Shown: positions 35,171 to 47,835 of the stretch, one piece after another
Numbering within the stretch: position 1 is the stretch's first letter
How the letters are laid out: each line of letters opens with the position of its first letter
NCBI GenBank assembly: GCA_025266875.1
Contig: JALLLT010000005.1
Location: forward strand, 1,426,001-1,490,000
Direction of reading: 5' to 3'
Length of the DNA stretch: 64,000 nucleotides
Origin: Fennellomyces sp. T-0311
Taxonomy: Eukaryota > Mucoromycota > Mucoromycetes > Mucorales > Lichtheimiaceae
Translations under genes and position numbers: made by a program
Notes under the pieces: model-generated
Database searches by the model: none
Told to the model about the DNA's origin: nothing
What the model saw: only the letters and a program-made list of their open reading frames with translations

Positions 35171-37055
35171 TTAGTCTTCAAGACTTGCAACCATCGCTCG
35201 CCGTGTTTCTACCAAACGGTCAATGATATCTAAAAGGGGGTACAAAGTAAATAAACAAGGCAACAATCCCGTTGTTAAACATACCACGGTACTTCATTCG
35301 CTCAAATCCTGGCAACGCGTCTCTCATTTTAAAATACGTTTTCAGGGCCAATTGCTTGCTGCTGCATCCGTCAACGTTAGCATATGAACTGGCTCGCCTG
35401 GTGAGTTGGTAACTTACATGCTAAAAGTTTCATCACTCAATTCGCTCCACTTGACCAGATCTTCCGATGCCCAGTTCTTTTTCTGCATTCTAACGAATCG
35501 ACTGCGGTGTTAGCGGCTTCAAAACGGCATGTCGACAACGAGTTTACCGCTCGAACAGCGCAAGTTGGACCTTTAAGGTGACGTCCTTCATGCCTCGCAC
35601 AACGACTGTCGCGCTGTCATGGTACTTTCTATCGTTATTCCTGTCCACAAAGAATTTAGCAGTGCGAGAAAAACGACGGATGCCAAAGGAGACGTACCAT
35701 TTAATTCGAAGCTGGAGTGCTGAGCGTTTGCCTTCAAAATGCTCCTTTGCAATATGATCCCAAGAAATCTCGCTTCCATGCTTCTTCTTGTACTCGTCGA
35801 CAGCTTTTTCCAGTCGTTCGAATTCCTCTTTGGTCCAATCGAGCTTCTTTCCGTCTATCTTGTTCGTCAACTGACGGTATCGTTCGGAGCAGGCTCGATC
35901 GGAACGGCCCATTTCTTTTCCAATCACTACAAACTTTCGATCGTACATTTCGACGAGTCTGCAAAGCCTAACTGAGTCCCTTTGCTTTCCATACACAGCC
36001 AAAGCTTACCGCAGCAGCTCCTCATCCTCTTCTTTCGACCAGGAACCTTTGTATGCAACTTCATTGTAGCCTTTCCTTGCGCGTGAGCAGACGTGGAATA
36101 ACGAGCGATCGGGAAACACCTTGACTGTTTGCGCGTGAGTTTGATCCCACCAGAACTGCTGCAGACTTACCGATTTGCTGCCAAAAGAGAGCGTGCTTGC
36201 CTGGCTTATCCTCCAGAATGGTTTCCCTCAGCTGAGGTAACGTCAAATTGTGGCGCTACAAGTGAATCAGTTGGGTGTATGCGGTACTTGGAAGGTGCTT
36301 ACTCGTCCGATCTTCTTTATCCGCTTTTCAAGCCTGAGCAGCTCGTCCACTGTAAACCGTCCCGTCTTGATTGGCCACTCTCCTGAATCAACCATCTTCT
36401 TCACCTTCTTTCCATCATTACTCTTTGCCGCGTGCCATTCATATTTCGTATATGCATACTCGTCGTCCGAGTCTGACTCTTCGTCCGAGTCCGACATGTA
36501 GTAATCGCGATTGACTTTGATTTTGGCGTACACCATCCCGCGACCCTTCATTTTCGTCTTCAAATCAACATCATCGTCATAGACGCGATGCAATGCAGGA
36601 AGAATGCGATTGCTTTCCACCACGTAGTTTTTCTTGTTGTGAGCAGTCTGATTTGGTACTTGTTCTTGCTCACTGTCGCTATCACTGTCGCTGATCACTT
36701 TATCTGTTGCAATGTCAGTTGTAGCGATCGGAGGCTCCTCCACAGGCTTTTCTTGGACTTTTCGCTTCTTTGCGACGGTTTCAGCCTCGTCCTCTGGGTG
36801 ATTGTGTTTGCGTTTTTTTACTTCAGCATGACCTTCGTTGTGCTTGCTTTTCTTTGATTTCTTTTTGGTTGAATTGTCTTTATGCTTCTTCGACTTCTTT
36901 TTGACTAAATCATCTCTGGAATGCTTCTTTTTCCGTTTGCTCGAATCGCCCTTGGAATGTTTCTTTTCCTTCTCGTTCGAATCGTCCTTGGAGGGTTTCT
37001 TTTCGTTTTTGGATCGTTTGATCTTGCTTAGATCAGGTACAGTCGCATCGTCCAT
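35171..37055 (-). CDS. Reb1/TTF1-like Myb-domain DNA-binding protein (Pol I termination factor family)
   Basis: Eight exons on the minus strand: 37055-36303, 36255-36171, 36124-36010, 35958-35698, 35640-35548, 35489-35418, 35361-35285, 35229-35171; sum 1,515 nt, 504 residues. The first ~130 residues are very Lys/Ser-rich (KKHSKGDSSKRKKK-like), followed by an acidic stretch (SDSDSEQEQ, SDSDEESDSDD). The C-terminal half carries the Reb1/TTF1 signature: FWQQIG, FPDRSLFHVCSRARKGYN, then SWSKEEDEELLRLVEMY and DWTKEEFERLEKAVDEY as two Myb/SANT-like repeats, and a third region ending KYRDIIDRLVE. Family members bind rDNA terminator or promoter sites, stop RNA polymerase I and block replication forks. 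Such a role here is inference from family; Reb1 proteins also act at Pol II promoters. Its 3' end converges with the transporter gene, 234 bp away. Confidence 0.83.
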
Positions 37056-38927
37056 TTCGCCGAAAGAAAAGCAAAAAAAGTTTAAGTAATCGGGTAATCC
37101 CCGATGCTTTATGCAGAACCTTTTTCGCTTGGAAATGAAAATTGGACTGCATTAATGTTGTCAAAACTGTCTATATAGAAAGGGTGATGATGAAGCATTA
37201 AAGATATCACAAGTAGATGAAGTCTACTTCAGATGAAACGGGTACAGCACGATCTCATGTTATATGATCTGATGAAATTACGAGAGAACTATGATGGAAT
37301 CTGTAGCGTGGACTGCCTCTGACCTCCTGATTGCTGATTATGACTTATGTTAATTTATATCGTCTTCGTCATCTAGTACTTAATATGAGCTCGGTGACCC
37401 GAGCTGTGGCGACTTAATGTCATTAGTCGTATGTTTAATGAACAACAACCACTTTTCGCACAAAATCATTAACGCTACTACTACATATCTAATCTATCAC
37501 ATCCATTCAAGTGCTAGAAATATCTTCGAGATCAGTAACAGAAAGCCAAAAAATAGTTTTTATAGCAAGTTACTTGGAGCAGATAATCAGATGTAGGGTA
37601 GTAGCGTTGCATAAAACGGAAAAACGTTCTTCAATAGGTATCATACTCTCCAAAGCCTCTTTAAAGGCACCTACCAAGTAAGTGTGGTTGGTGTTTTTAT
37701 CCGAGGGCCACACCAGCCACAAGCGCCGTGGCAAGGCACAGTACGTTTTACGGTGGTACACTACCCTACCACCAGGACAGCAACGGCGAAGGATGGACAC
37801 TTGATAAAAAAAAAGCTAAGAAGTAGAGCTGTCGTCAGCAATGCAATACTGTACTGCTACGCAACCGCGGTTTATTTTGTGTCCCAAGGACCATTAAAAG
37901 TCGTCGTGGACGTTTTCGTCACTAGGAACGTTACATATAAGATTGATATACTGTAGAATGGACAAAATGCCCACAGCTCATTGTTGCGAAAAAGTCAAAG
38001 GAAGAAAGGTGCTTTTGCCGAGCTGTATATTTACATCTGAATATAGGTAAAAGTAATACTGTGTTGCATCGAAAAAAATGATTTACTGGACAAGATTTTC
38101 AAGCGAAACGGAGGTACCCGATGATATAGCACAACAAAAAAGGACACGTCCCATAAATAAAAGCTGACGGTAACAGCTGCATGGTAAGTGAGTTACTGAT
38201 AACCCGAAGCGGGATACTGAGGACACAGCATTGTATATCTTACCATAATGGTGTAGCTCATACCATATCTTCCGCATTGGGAATAACAACAGCTGCGCAT
38301 ATACTGAATACCGGCTGACACAATAAGCTACATCAAAAGCGTCACTTACTCATTATCAGGGGTTTACAGTTAAACCTGGACAACGAAATATCAAGCAATG
38401 GTAAGACAATGTATAGGTTCGATTGATATCACCATTCACCACGGAAATGTTAATTCAGCATTGTGTGCGCACAATGGCACAGATTGGTGCGTGAAACAGA
38501 GCAAATAATAGTATAAAGACCGATCAAGCATTAGCACATTGATGTCATGTTATATAAAACACCGCCACTATTTCATCATTTTGACAGCATTCAGAGACAG
38601 TCGGTTTCAGCGATAAATGGTTGTCATAGCCAATTTTCACCTATATCTGTACAACATTATGGCACAACACTAGTTAAGCCATATATTACGGTAGTTAATC
38701 CTAAAATGAACTGTGCGCTTTACATCAAAAATGGCAAGTCAATTTATGCTTTCAGATCTATACACAGCAAGTTTTATTGTAGAAAGAACAATTTGAACGA
38801 TGATAATTGAGAGGGAAGAGATTCGGTTAATTTACATGAGAAACTCTATAAGAGCATAGGGAAAGGGGTTTGGCCAAAAATGGTCTGATATATACGGGCG
38901 AGAAGGTTGTGAGGGGATTTGCGATGT
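37056..38927. other. Intergenic, no gene seen
   Basis: About 1.9 kb between the start of the Reb1/TTF1-like gene and the 3' end of the aldo-keto reductase gene. I found no exon with recognisable family features. Short frames on both strands (for example 38547-38810) look incidental. Confidence 0.5.
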
Positions 38928-39955
38928 TTAGTAGAAAAGAGGAAGCTTCTGGGCGTTGACCATGGGATCGTTAAATCGGAGACCCATATCCAACTGGTTA
39001 ATAGCTTGAACATCTTCCTCATCCATCTTCCAGTTGAGGGCCTCCAAGTTCATCTTCATGCGGTCAAGGTTAAGCGACTTGGGGACAACAGCGACGTTGC
39101 GTTCCAAAGACCAGCGGAGAGCGACCTGGGAAGGTGCACGGTTGTACTTGGCGGCGATGTCCTTGATGGTAGGGTTTTCGAACAAGGGCTCGACAGACTT
39201 TGCGCGCTTGGAGCCAGTGGAGACGAACGAGGTAGGACCGAAGGAAGAGTAAGCAGTGACAGCAATACCTTGCTGCTGGACCCAGTTGACCAAGTGCTCC
39301 TGCTGGAGATAAGGATGCAATTCAACTTGCAAAAGGGATGGCTTGATCTTGGCATACGTGAGCATATCCATCAAAAGCTGGACGTTGAAGTTGGAAACAC
39401 CAATGTTGCGGACAAGGCCCGATTCGACGAGCTTCTCCATTTCACCCCAGCATTCGTGCATAGGAGCGCGGTCAAGAGTAATGGTCTCTTCGCCGGGCTG
39501 GTACCAGCCAGGAGGATACTTTTCTTCAATGGGGACATACTTCAAAGGAAGAGGAACTGTATAAAATCATTGAATAAGTCAATCATCTTGGTTTGTAAGA
39601 GCGTTAGAAACTTACAGTGAACAAGGAACATATCGACATAGTCAAGACCGAGCTGCTTAAGCTGCTTCTCGCAAGCAAGACGGACGTGTTCCTTCTTATG
39701 GTAGGTGCTCCACAACTTGGTAGTGATGAAAAGATCTTCACGCTTGACGATGCCTTCATCAATGGCCATCTTGACACCCTTGCCAATGGATTCTTCGTTC
39801 TTGTAGTTGCTAGCGCTATCAATCAAGCGATAGCCGACCTTGATAGCGTTGTAGATAGTCTCGGGGGCATCCTTAGGATCGACCTTCCAGCAGCCAAAAC
39901 CAATCAAGGGCATCTTGTCACCGGAGGGTTGGAGAGTGATGTATTCGACGGTCAT
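38928..39955 (-). CDS. Aldo-keto reductase, xylose-reductase-like
   Basis: Two exons, 39955-39616 and 39556-38928 (one 59-bp intron); 322 residues, the usual length for AKR family 2. The catalytic tetrad is visible: Asp and Tyr in LIDSASNY, Lys in TTKLW, His in MFLVH. Other family marks are [37 protein letters not shown] and the cofactor segment VPKSLNLDRMKMNLE. Such enzymes reduce aldoses or aldehydes to alcohols with NAD(P)H in the cytosol, for example xylose to xylitol or glyceraldehyde to glycerol. The true substrate is not readable. A paralogue lies at 60105-61379. It shares the intron directly after the active-site His but has four more introns, so this copy has probably lost introns. 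Confidence 0.92.
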
Positions 39956-40021
39956 ATTGATTTGTTGTAAGATAGATAGAACTTGTTGCGATAATGAAGT
40001 TTTCCGGTTTGTCGATGTGGT

Positions 40022-40030
40022 CTTATATAT
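40022..40030 (-). promoter_or_regulatory. TATA-box candidate of the minus-strand aldo-keto reductase
   Basis: On the minus strand the sequence reads TATATAAGA about 70 bases before the ATG at 39955, a good spacing for a TATA box with a short 5' UTR. Confidence 0.5.
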
Positions 40031-40039
40031 ACTTTGGTG

Positions 40040-42377
40040 ATCTATGTTGCCCCAGAAACTATGTCGTCATGACCCAAACTTAAATGGCAATCTGCGTCAG
40101 TATTTTTCTGCATCGTTCGTTTTCTATCACGGTTCTCGTCTTCTTTGTGCTGTGTCGGACGGCAAAATCAGGTCCGGCCAAATTTGGTTTAGTCGGATGA
40201 ATTGTTACCCCTGTGTACCTTTGCTTAGTGAGACACAAATGTAGAACACATGGTCCCCTGATTACAGCGATCTCTCACTATAATATTTTTTTCTGATAGC
40301 AAGCATGTTTATTTATGGATATCCCTACGGAGATTTTCTCTCAATTTGATAGGCCCTTTCTGCAGTAACTGTAAGCATTACTAGTGCCATGCATAAAGAA
40401 TGGAACCATTGGAATATGGGCCCTCCGCTCTCCCGGACAGCAATGGCAAAAGTCCGGGCAGAACTTGCTCGAGGAAAAGCGCACCGTGCGGTCTAAACCC
40501 CTTCCACTCAGTGCGGCCCTTAGCTTTATCTAAGACAGATCAAGATTCGATCGGAATTCAGAAACCGCCGGGCCGGTTTCGTGGAAGGAAATGGAACGTC
40601 GTGAGAGGCAAACGCATCGGTAGAACATGGTTCTCCGACAGGTTAATTCTCTCCACTTGTTTTTGTTTGATGAGAACAATGGGAGGTCATGGGGTAAAAA
40701 AAATAGTTAAAGAAGTATTGAACAATGAAAAAGATGCCGTGGAAGGTTCATACCCTGATCGGTTTCTCACGTCATAAAACTGCCATAATTGGGGAACGTG
40801 TACAAACTCTGTTGAGGTACCTGCCAGGTACCGAAACTTTATTATGAGACAAGACATATCGGTTTATCGCGTACCATATCTCACCCCTTTCTCCCCCACA
40901 CACATATAGACCATGGCCCGAGTTGAACAAATGACATAATTCTATTTGCTGTCGTAGTTATAAAACTGCGTAATGCAGGTGGCGGACCTTGCTGATAGAT
41001 CGCTGGCAATTCACGCAATTTTGCAGAAAACCCATATAGAGTTCAAATGCAATAAATTTGCTCGTACACACAACCTGCGTTCGTCACTCTCACGGTTTGC
41101 TGCTACCTGCCGGAGTTCATCACGCTCTCTTTCATATGCTTTTAGGATGTGGTCCCCCGATATCTACTTCCCTATCTTGGAAATTGTGCCTTTCGCTCGG
41201 TCGCCCCGACCTTTTTATTATTGCCCTGGCGTCGTTCTACAATCGACAATGATCAAAGTTTTTCGTCAATAATTGCTTGGCTCCGAAAAATCCGTGGTCT
41301 ATTCCTTGTCAAAAGCTGTTTTATTCTACCAACTTGTGTACCCATGCCGCGCACACAGGTCTGTGTGAAACTGTTGCCAACAAGTTGGTATTGGCAATGT
41401 CAACAAAACGCATATCATGCACACATATGGTGAGAAGGGCAATTGCTTTTTTAGACCAATTGACTGATTATTCGCTTGACCATACACTAGCACCACATCT
41501 GCATGTAAACAGTCTAATGTTTTGGCTATCTGGCCGCATGATCAGACATATGAGCTCATCCTAACCAAGATTTGTTTCCGCATTCGAGTCATTTCTGTTT
41601 TCTGCATACTCACGTTATCAACTGAGGAATTGGACTGAAATGGATATAGCGTGTAAAAATGTATAAGGGCGCACAAAAGAGCGTCAGGGGCTCTATCTTT
41701 GTGTTATCAAAAACTTGTACTATAGCGCTAATTTTTCTAGATGTTGATCACCCTCAACCCTAGACTGAGAAATGTGAATATGCACGATAACTTGTTTTGC
41801 ACAGTGAACTTATCGATAACCATAAATTTTTCTACCCGACTGAAAACCCTAAAGATCGCTGTAATTAATCGATAACTTCTTCTATCACAATCCATTGTCC
41901 TCCGACGATAACAGAATATAATGAAGCATGCTCTTGGTTACCTGATCAAATGACGATGAGCAGTCGATCTGAACTTTATTTGATGTTGTCCTTGTTGCAT
42001 GGCTCGGACAATTTCTATAATCGATATACTAAATAGAACATAGCGCCATCGCTTTGTGATCCCCAAGCGTGGTTCCCACTATTATTATTAGGATCGATGA
42101 TTCTGCTATCACAGCGCATGACACGTCCCCCATTCTTTCATATCGAATATCTGGGAATTGCATGGTGCGGGTCACCGCGAGTCCTGTTTTTTTTTCTTCG
42201 AGCATTATGCGACGCACATTTAATCTAAACTAAATCCATCACCGGGGGGATTTTCTGGACCGAATCGATTTTTGGGAAGAACAGAAAGAACAATCGGCGA
42301 TGAATTGGCTCTATCACAAAAGTTTCTACAAAAAAATTACAATACGCTGTTTATTTCCATTTGGTATAGCTCGCTCG
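40040..42377. other. Intergenic, no gene seen
   Basis: About 2.3 kb. A 125-codon open frame at 40400-40777 has no recognisable family marks, and I do not call it. A small inverted repeat (CCCGGAC / GTCCGGG) lies at about 40433-40459. The rest is A/T-rich with no exon I could support. Confidence 0.45.
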
Positions 42378-43148
42378 TTATCCTGACTTTTGCTCGTTGA
42401 CCTCCTGCTCTTCAAATTGATCTTGTTGGGTGATAACCCGAAGCACCGACTTTTTGCTCGATTCCTGCAGCTCGCCAGCAATCAAAAGCTCATCCAGAAT
42501 GAAATAAGCCTTTTTTTTTGTAACGCCTTAGTTTCTTTTTATCATGCATATATCTCCAAGTCCTACCTTCTGGAAATTGAAGATCAAGTCCAACTCGCAT
42601 ACCTAAACATGGAAATAAGCGCTTTGGAAAATGAAGGAAAGAAAAACACTCACGTTGCCAAAGTAGCGGTCCAAAATCTCGACATATCGGTGTATTATTT
42701 CCAAAGTAATAAGTTCGTTATCGTCCTGGTTGATGCCTGCAACAAAGAAAAGACTCGCGTATCTTTTTCACCATTTAGTTCTATGCCTTTTCGTCTGTGT
42801 CTCGAGTGGCGTTTACCTTCGATATACGATCTTTTGGTCTATAGTATTCCAACCAGTAAAAGTAGTAATGCAACGTTTAGATTGAGTTGGCTGCTAGCAT
42901 CTCGCTTGAATTACCTTTATATTCCAAGAAATTGCACATCTTGACTCGTCGTGCTAGTACTAGCTGTGTTGCATCCTTGACAATTTTCGCCTTTTCTTTT
43001 GGCGGGATGGTGACGAACCATTTCGTCAATCGTACTTTGCCTTGCCGGCTGACCAACAACAGCCAGTTTATCTATGTTGTCAGTCAATCATCGTGGGTTT
43101 TCTTCTTATTATACGCGCCGAGACTGATGAGAATGTGCTTACAGCCAT
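42378..43148 (-). CDS. APS1: AP-1 clathrin adaptor complex sigma subunit
   Basis: Six exons on the minus strand: 43148-43143 (ATG GCT only), 43071-42915, 42838-42817, 42762-42654, 42602-42567, 42509-42378; sum 462 nt, 153 residues, the normal size of sigma-1. The reading runs [88 protein letters not shown] and [11 protein letters not shown]. These match sigma-1 (AP-1) better than sigma-2 or sigma-3. The protein forms the small core subunit that, with gamma, beta and mu chains, selects cargo and builds clathrin coats at the trans-Golgi and endosomes. Two very small exons (6 and 22 nt) make the gene invisible to simple frame searches. Every junction is GT...AG and keeps phase. Confidence 0.94.
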
Positions 43149-43979
43149 TATGCTTTCGATAACTCTGGCACTCTTTGCTTTCCACCAAAATGGGTCCAAG
43201 ACCTCTCTCTTTTAAACTCAGCATAATAGGTAGAGGGAAAAGCACACACACTGGCAGAATCACGGAGAACAATCAGATCTCTGTTGGTGCACTTAAACAT
43301 AGCCGGGAGTGTATTACTTTGTCATTTGATACTGGTAGCATTTATAGTACTTCACATCCATCAATCTCTGATACGAGTACATCACTTTGCCTACTGAATC
43401 GTAAGCCACGGTATGCTGCCAAAGAAAGTCGCCAAGTAATAATATATTCCATGGTCGACATAGTGCGATGTGTAAACAGGATCAAAAGATTGTTATAAGA
43501 TTACCACATGAAATCGTGCAGTAGCCAAGGCGATAAGAGTTGGATGATATATTACATAAAGCGCTTCGTAACCGGACGATGACTATACTTGATTCTACGC
43601 GACGGGGCGGCTCCGGATGTCACAGCGGGGACCATCCACTTCTCACAATATACATTCAATATTATGTCGAACCCTAATGCAAGCGCAGGTTTCACAGAAG
43701 TAGGCTCTAGAAGCAGCTGATTTGAAAGAACCTGCGGACATGTCCTGAAACACACCTTGTTATGCAAAGAATATAGTCTGCTCATTGGCCTTGATCGGTA
43801 CACTGCCTTGATATAACAGATATCCGAGCTGGGATAAATTTTAGGCAGACATTTCAAAGATATGATCTTCCACAGCTATATATTATATGAAATCAATAGA
43901 GTTTGCTCATTATAAGTTGCTTTTTGTTGAGATCCCTTTGAGTATATCAAGTGTATGCATTTCGTTGGGATCGACTTCC
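43149..43979. other. Intergenic, no gene seen
   Basis: About 0.8 kb between the AP-1 sigma gene and the MULE relic. It probably contains the sigma promoter at its left end and decayed element sequence at its right end. I could not find terminal inverted repeats of the MULE by eye. Confidence 0.4.
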
Positions 43980-46372
43980 ATGCCTGGGGTGGCTTTGAAG
44001 AAAACAGTTAAACTCGGCAAAATAAAAACCGGACCAACTGCTGTCACAATAGCGAAAAAATGTTCTAAAGCAGGCGGCGTTGGCGACGTAGCGCCAGATG
44101 GTTTACAAAGGTTACTCTGTATTTGCCAGAGAGGTATTACGTGCGAAGAGTCGGTGTCTGAGCATAGTCTCATATGGAAAAAAATCTGTGGTCCTGTGGT
44201 GTTTTACCGATTTAAGCGTCAAGGAACCGATGACAACTGGATTTTGGAGAGCATGTGCGATAGGCGTGATCATCCTACTGCCAAATCTAAGGCCGCATAC
44301 GCCGAGCACAGAAAAATAAACGACGAGCAGACTGACTTCATGCTGGATTTGATCAATCAAAACGCGGAAAATAAGGTTATTGTCGATACGGTCAATGCAA
44401 GATACAATTATATCCAAATTGTATCAAAGGATATCTCTAATATCCGACAACGATGCGAAAGTGTCTCTTACAAAGATACCTCCAATATGCGTATGTTCAT
44501 TACAAAGCTTCGCAACGCTGGATATCACATTGGATACCTCACCAACGAGACAGGCCATATTGTGTCGTTTTTCTTCAGGCATGAAAATTGTGTTCAACAC
44601 GCAAGACGCTTATACGAAGCACTTTTGATATTTGCAACTACAAGAATAACCGATACAAACTCAAACTTCCTTTATTAAACATCTTCGGTGTCAACAATGT
44701 CAGCAGAGCCAGAAATTCTTTGACGACCTTTGGTATCGCCGGTGCATGTATATCGAATGAGAAAACGGAATCATTTGTGTAGGTACTGACGCAACTACGC
44801 GAAGTCATATACCCACCGAATGTGCAACCTGCAGTTATTATTACTGACAACGACAAAACTCCCTCAAACGCAATCACCGAGATTTTTCCGGAGTCCACTC
44901 ACATCCTCTGCTTGCCCCATATAAAGCGCAACTTCCGCAGCAATTTTTCCAAGCCTTTGCTAGAAAGAATGAGGAAAAGTTCAACAGCACCATAAATGCA
45001 ATCGATCGCATGATTGATTCATTTCATCCGTGCGAATTTGACAATGCTATGACCGCTTTCAAGGAAAACATCGTGTATGCCAATGATAAAGGCAAAGCTT
45101 GCCAAGAATATCTCACCGGTAATATTTTTGCAAGATATTGTTGCTATGCACACTAATCGCTGCTTGTTCTCAGTATGTTGAAGATCAAGGAAAAATGGGT
45201 AGGTGTTCATCTGAACAAGTTGCTTCATTTCGGTAACACTACCACAAACCGAGTGGAAGACAGTCATGCCAACATCAAGAATATATTGAAGCGTGCACAC
45301 GTGAGTCTTAAAAAAGCCTTTGATGATATTAATCGCTGGTATGAAGGACTGGCAATTGCTCATTAATATGGTTCCTCATTATACCGGCTGAAATAATTAA
45401 GATCTTAACGCTTCGAGCCATGACCCCACACTGATAGAGACCAATCTTGCGAAAAGAATGAAGCCAGTACGCGGTAAGATTTCCACTTTTGCATACAATA
45501 TGGTTATCAAGAAATAATCATCTGCATGGGAAACGGATTATGAAGCATGTCATTGCAAAGTGCGAGTCCAATTCAAGCTTCCCTGTACGCATATTCTTCC
45601 CCATGTTTTCTTACCAGTTACCTTGGAGATGTTTAACCGCCGCTAATTTCTGGATACCAAGTTAATTGACGATCTGGGGGCAAACAAAGGTAGTAAATAG
45701 AAATTAGTAATCAACAGTATCCTAACCTATCATCTACAGCTACTCTGCCCTCAGGTATTGATATGCCTATTTCTGGTGCTATCAATGACACCGTGCCAGG
45801 CATGTCGCTGCTCCAAAAAGGATCCAGTATCCTTTTGCAGCTTGAGGATCACCTACATTCGGGAACGGATCAAGAGCGCCTCCAGCTTATCAACTCGCTG
45901 CAGTCATTAATTCCTACTTCAGGTGCGCCCACAATTGAGTTAAAGCACCCTCTTCCAGTTCTTTCATCCAAAGGACGCCCATCCACCAAGCATAACAAAT
46001 CCGCATGAAGAACGCGCCAATAAGAAAGCGAAGCAGTGGAATAAACTGTAAGTTGATATTGCTAAAACCGATCAGGGTACCCCACACATACGAAAAGAAT
46101 ACTAATATTGAGTAGGGTTTTGCAACGAAATGGCCTTTCCTGTCTTCCGACTTGCGATAAACAAGGTAACCGATGTTTTCTGTCCGGTTGGAGATGGCCA
46201 GTGTGGGTTCCGATGCCTTGCCCATGTCTTTAAACCCTCTGGCCAAAGCGCATTCGGTGATACCAAGGATGGAATGATGGAATACGTCGTTTCAAAGCAA
46301 GATTGGTATTTGGAATCTGGTGTTTTTATCATAGATGATATTCGTCATTTGCGAAGCATTTTCGATGCATAG
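43980..46372 (+). pseudogene. Broken MULE (Mutator-like) transposase with SWIM finger and OTU remnant
   Basis: The pieces of a MULE transposase appear in order but in different frames. From 43980 comes an N-terminal region with HPTAKSKAAYAEHRKI. Near 44600 the frame shifts into FDICNYKNNRYKLKLPLLNI (first catalytic Asp). At about 44780 a TAG stop stands where a Trp is expected (SFV*VLTQLREV). Then follow VIITDND (second Asp), HILCLPHIKRNF, another shift, and near 45240 NRVEDSHANIK (catalytic Glu). At about 45550 comes CHCKVRVQFKLPCTHILPH, a SWIM zinc finger. After a linker, near 46195, DGQCGFRCLA matches the catalytic Cys motif of OTU proteases, but the His part is lost. Several stops and shifts make it inactive. 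Confidence 0.8.
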
Positions 46373-46820
46373 GGTAACTGTGTCAATGATCCTGGACTAT
46401 GGTTTTCTTCCCCTGATTGTACCCCGCTTGCAAATGACACTTTTCGAATTTCCATTTAGGTCTACGCACTATAGGGGGATACGTTCTTCTTCCCATTTAC
46501 CAACACAAGATATAAAAAATATAAGCGATTGCCTTGCAGCTTCATCCATGGCATTTCTATGGCGTTACTGTCAAAGGCAAATATTCACACCCACGTATTT
46601 ACTGTATATATGAAGGTATACGCCGCAATTTCAACATTAACAATCAGTCACATCAATCCATGGGTATGTGTCTTGTCGGCCTCATGACCAAAAGTAGATG
46701 ATATGTCTGTTATAACACCAAAGTCACTTCGAATCAGGTTAACTGTAAAAGAGCCTAGTACGGAAAATTAGAATAGTATATGAATAAGATATTATTATTG
46801 ACTTTTTGATTTGTGTTATA
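46373..46820. other. Decayed element sequence or spacer
   Basis: The first ~100 bases still resemble the continuation of the OTU region in another frame (DPGLWFSSPDCTPLANDTF), which suggests that the relic originally extended further. After that nothing is recognisable. Confidence 0.4.
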
Positions 46821-47264
46821 TTAAAGATATGCGTGGCAGGGGTACAGGAGGTGCGTAGTAAGCAATATAACGACTATTATATTAATGTCAGAGAGATGTG
46901 AAGGAGGGTTGCAGCGAGAGAGGGATGCGTCTAGCTCTGGCCAAAAGTTAACTTTCACAAGGTCGGAGTCATAGCCAATGGCTGAAGTTGCGTAGAAATT
47001 GATGTTGCCATATATTATGCCCCGTGATATGGCAGTCTCACGATATTCGTCAACTTCGTAGCGTGCTTCAATTAAGAGAGCTCGAGGGTTGCGAGCCCGG
47101 GAAACTACTCTTGCGCCCAAGTTTTTTCGGAGCGACTTGATGAGCTGATATACGGCGGTTTTGCTGGGTAAGTGAGTTCCAAAATCAAAGACCACTGCAT
47201 TCGTGTTAAGTGAGCAGGCGAGGATATCTCCTGCACAGCGTGCTCGTTGGTTCTGTTGAAACAC
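46821..47264 (-). CDS. Unrecognised 147-codon open frame, possibly element-derived
   Basis: A single open frame on the minus strand with reasonable protein-like composition: FDFGTHLPSKTAVYQLIKSL, GARVVSRARNPRALLIEARY and AISRGIIYGNINFYATSA. The alternation of strands and helices (a VVF...LLIEARY pattern) could be an RRM-like fold such as those in the first open frame of some retroelements, but that is a guess. It stands between element relics, has no clear start context, and may be a fragment. I do not assign a function. Confidence 0.3.
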   Translation of the reverse strand: MFQQNQRARCAGDILACSLNTNAVVFDFGTHLPSKTAVYQLIKSLRKNLGARVVSRARNPRALLIEARYEVDEYRETAISRGIIYGNINFYATSAIGYDSDLVKVNFWPELDASLSRCNPPSHLSDINIIVVILLTTHLLYPCHAYL

Positions 47265-47835
47265 TTTTACTTCATAGACGGGTTTGCTATTATTACGAGT
47301 TATGTGTGCCTACGATCTACTCTTGATAGACTTGGGTTGGGCAGTTGGTGGCCAGCATCATATGGACGTTGCTGAGCAATAATTCAAAGAAGCGCAAAAA
47401 AAAGCATATAGTCACTTAGTGTTTATCCCTCTCTTCACTCATTTTTGCGAAAAAAAAGATTGGCTTTTCATTGAAGAAATCTGATTGGCCTCTGTGCCAC
47501 TAAAGTGATGATTACCGGTGGAACCTGCACTACCAATGTATAAACGCAACGAGAAGCTGGTGTTTCCTAAAACTACGCATAAAATCTATTCTTTATGGTA
47601 TAAAGAACAATCATTGTACGGGAAATTGCATGAAAGCAAGAACTGAGGAAGTTTAAACGGCTCAACATTTTGCCAGGAAACGATAATTTAAGCACAGGGG
47701 TCCTGGATTTCGAACAGGACATCCTGTGTCGTGGGTGTACTCAAGCTGCGTGTAACCACAATGACATTGTGTAACTATACTTCTCGTTGCTGCGGTTGAG
47801 GCTGTCATTCTTCTCTTTTCTTTTCTTTTTTCAGT
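47265..47835. other. Intergenic, no gene seen
   Basis: About 0.57 kb without recognisable coding sequence. The run of CT-rich sequence just before 47836 (cttctcttttcttttctttttt) is compatible with a fungal promoter or 5' UTR for the next gene copy. Confidence 0.45.

Noticed and set aside
40400..40777. 125-codon open frame
   Set aside because: No recognisable family features, biased Ser/Pro/Arg content, and no splice or promoter support.
42390..42944. 184-codon plus-strand frame
   Set aside because: It runs across the exons and introns of the minus-strand AP-1 sigma gene, whose conserved protein explains the sequence.
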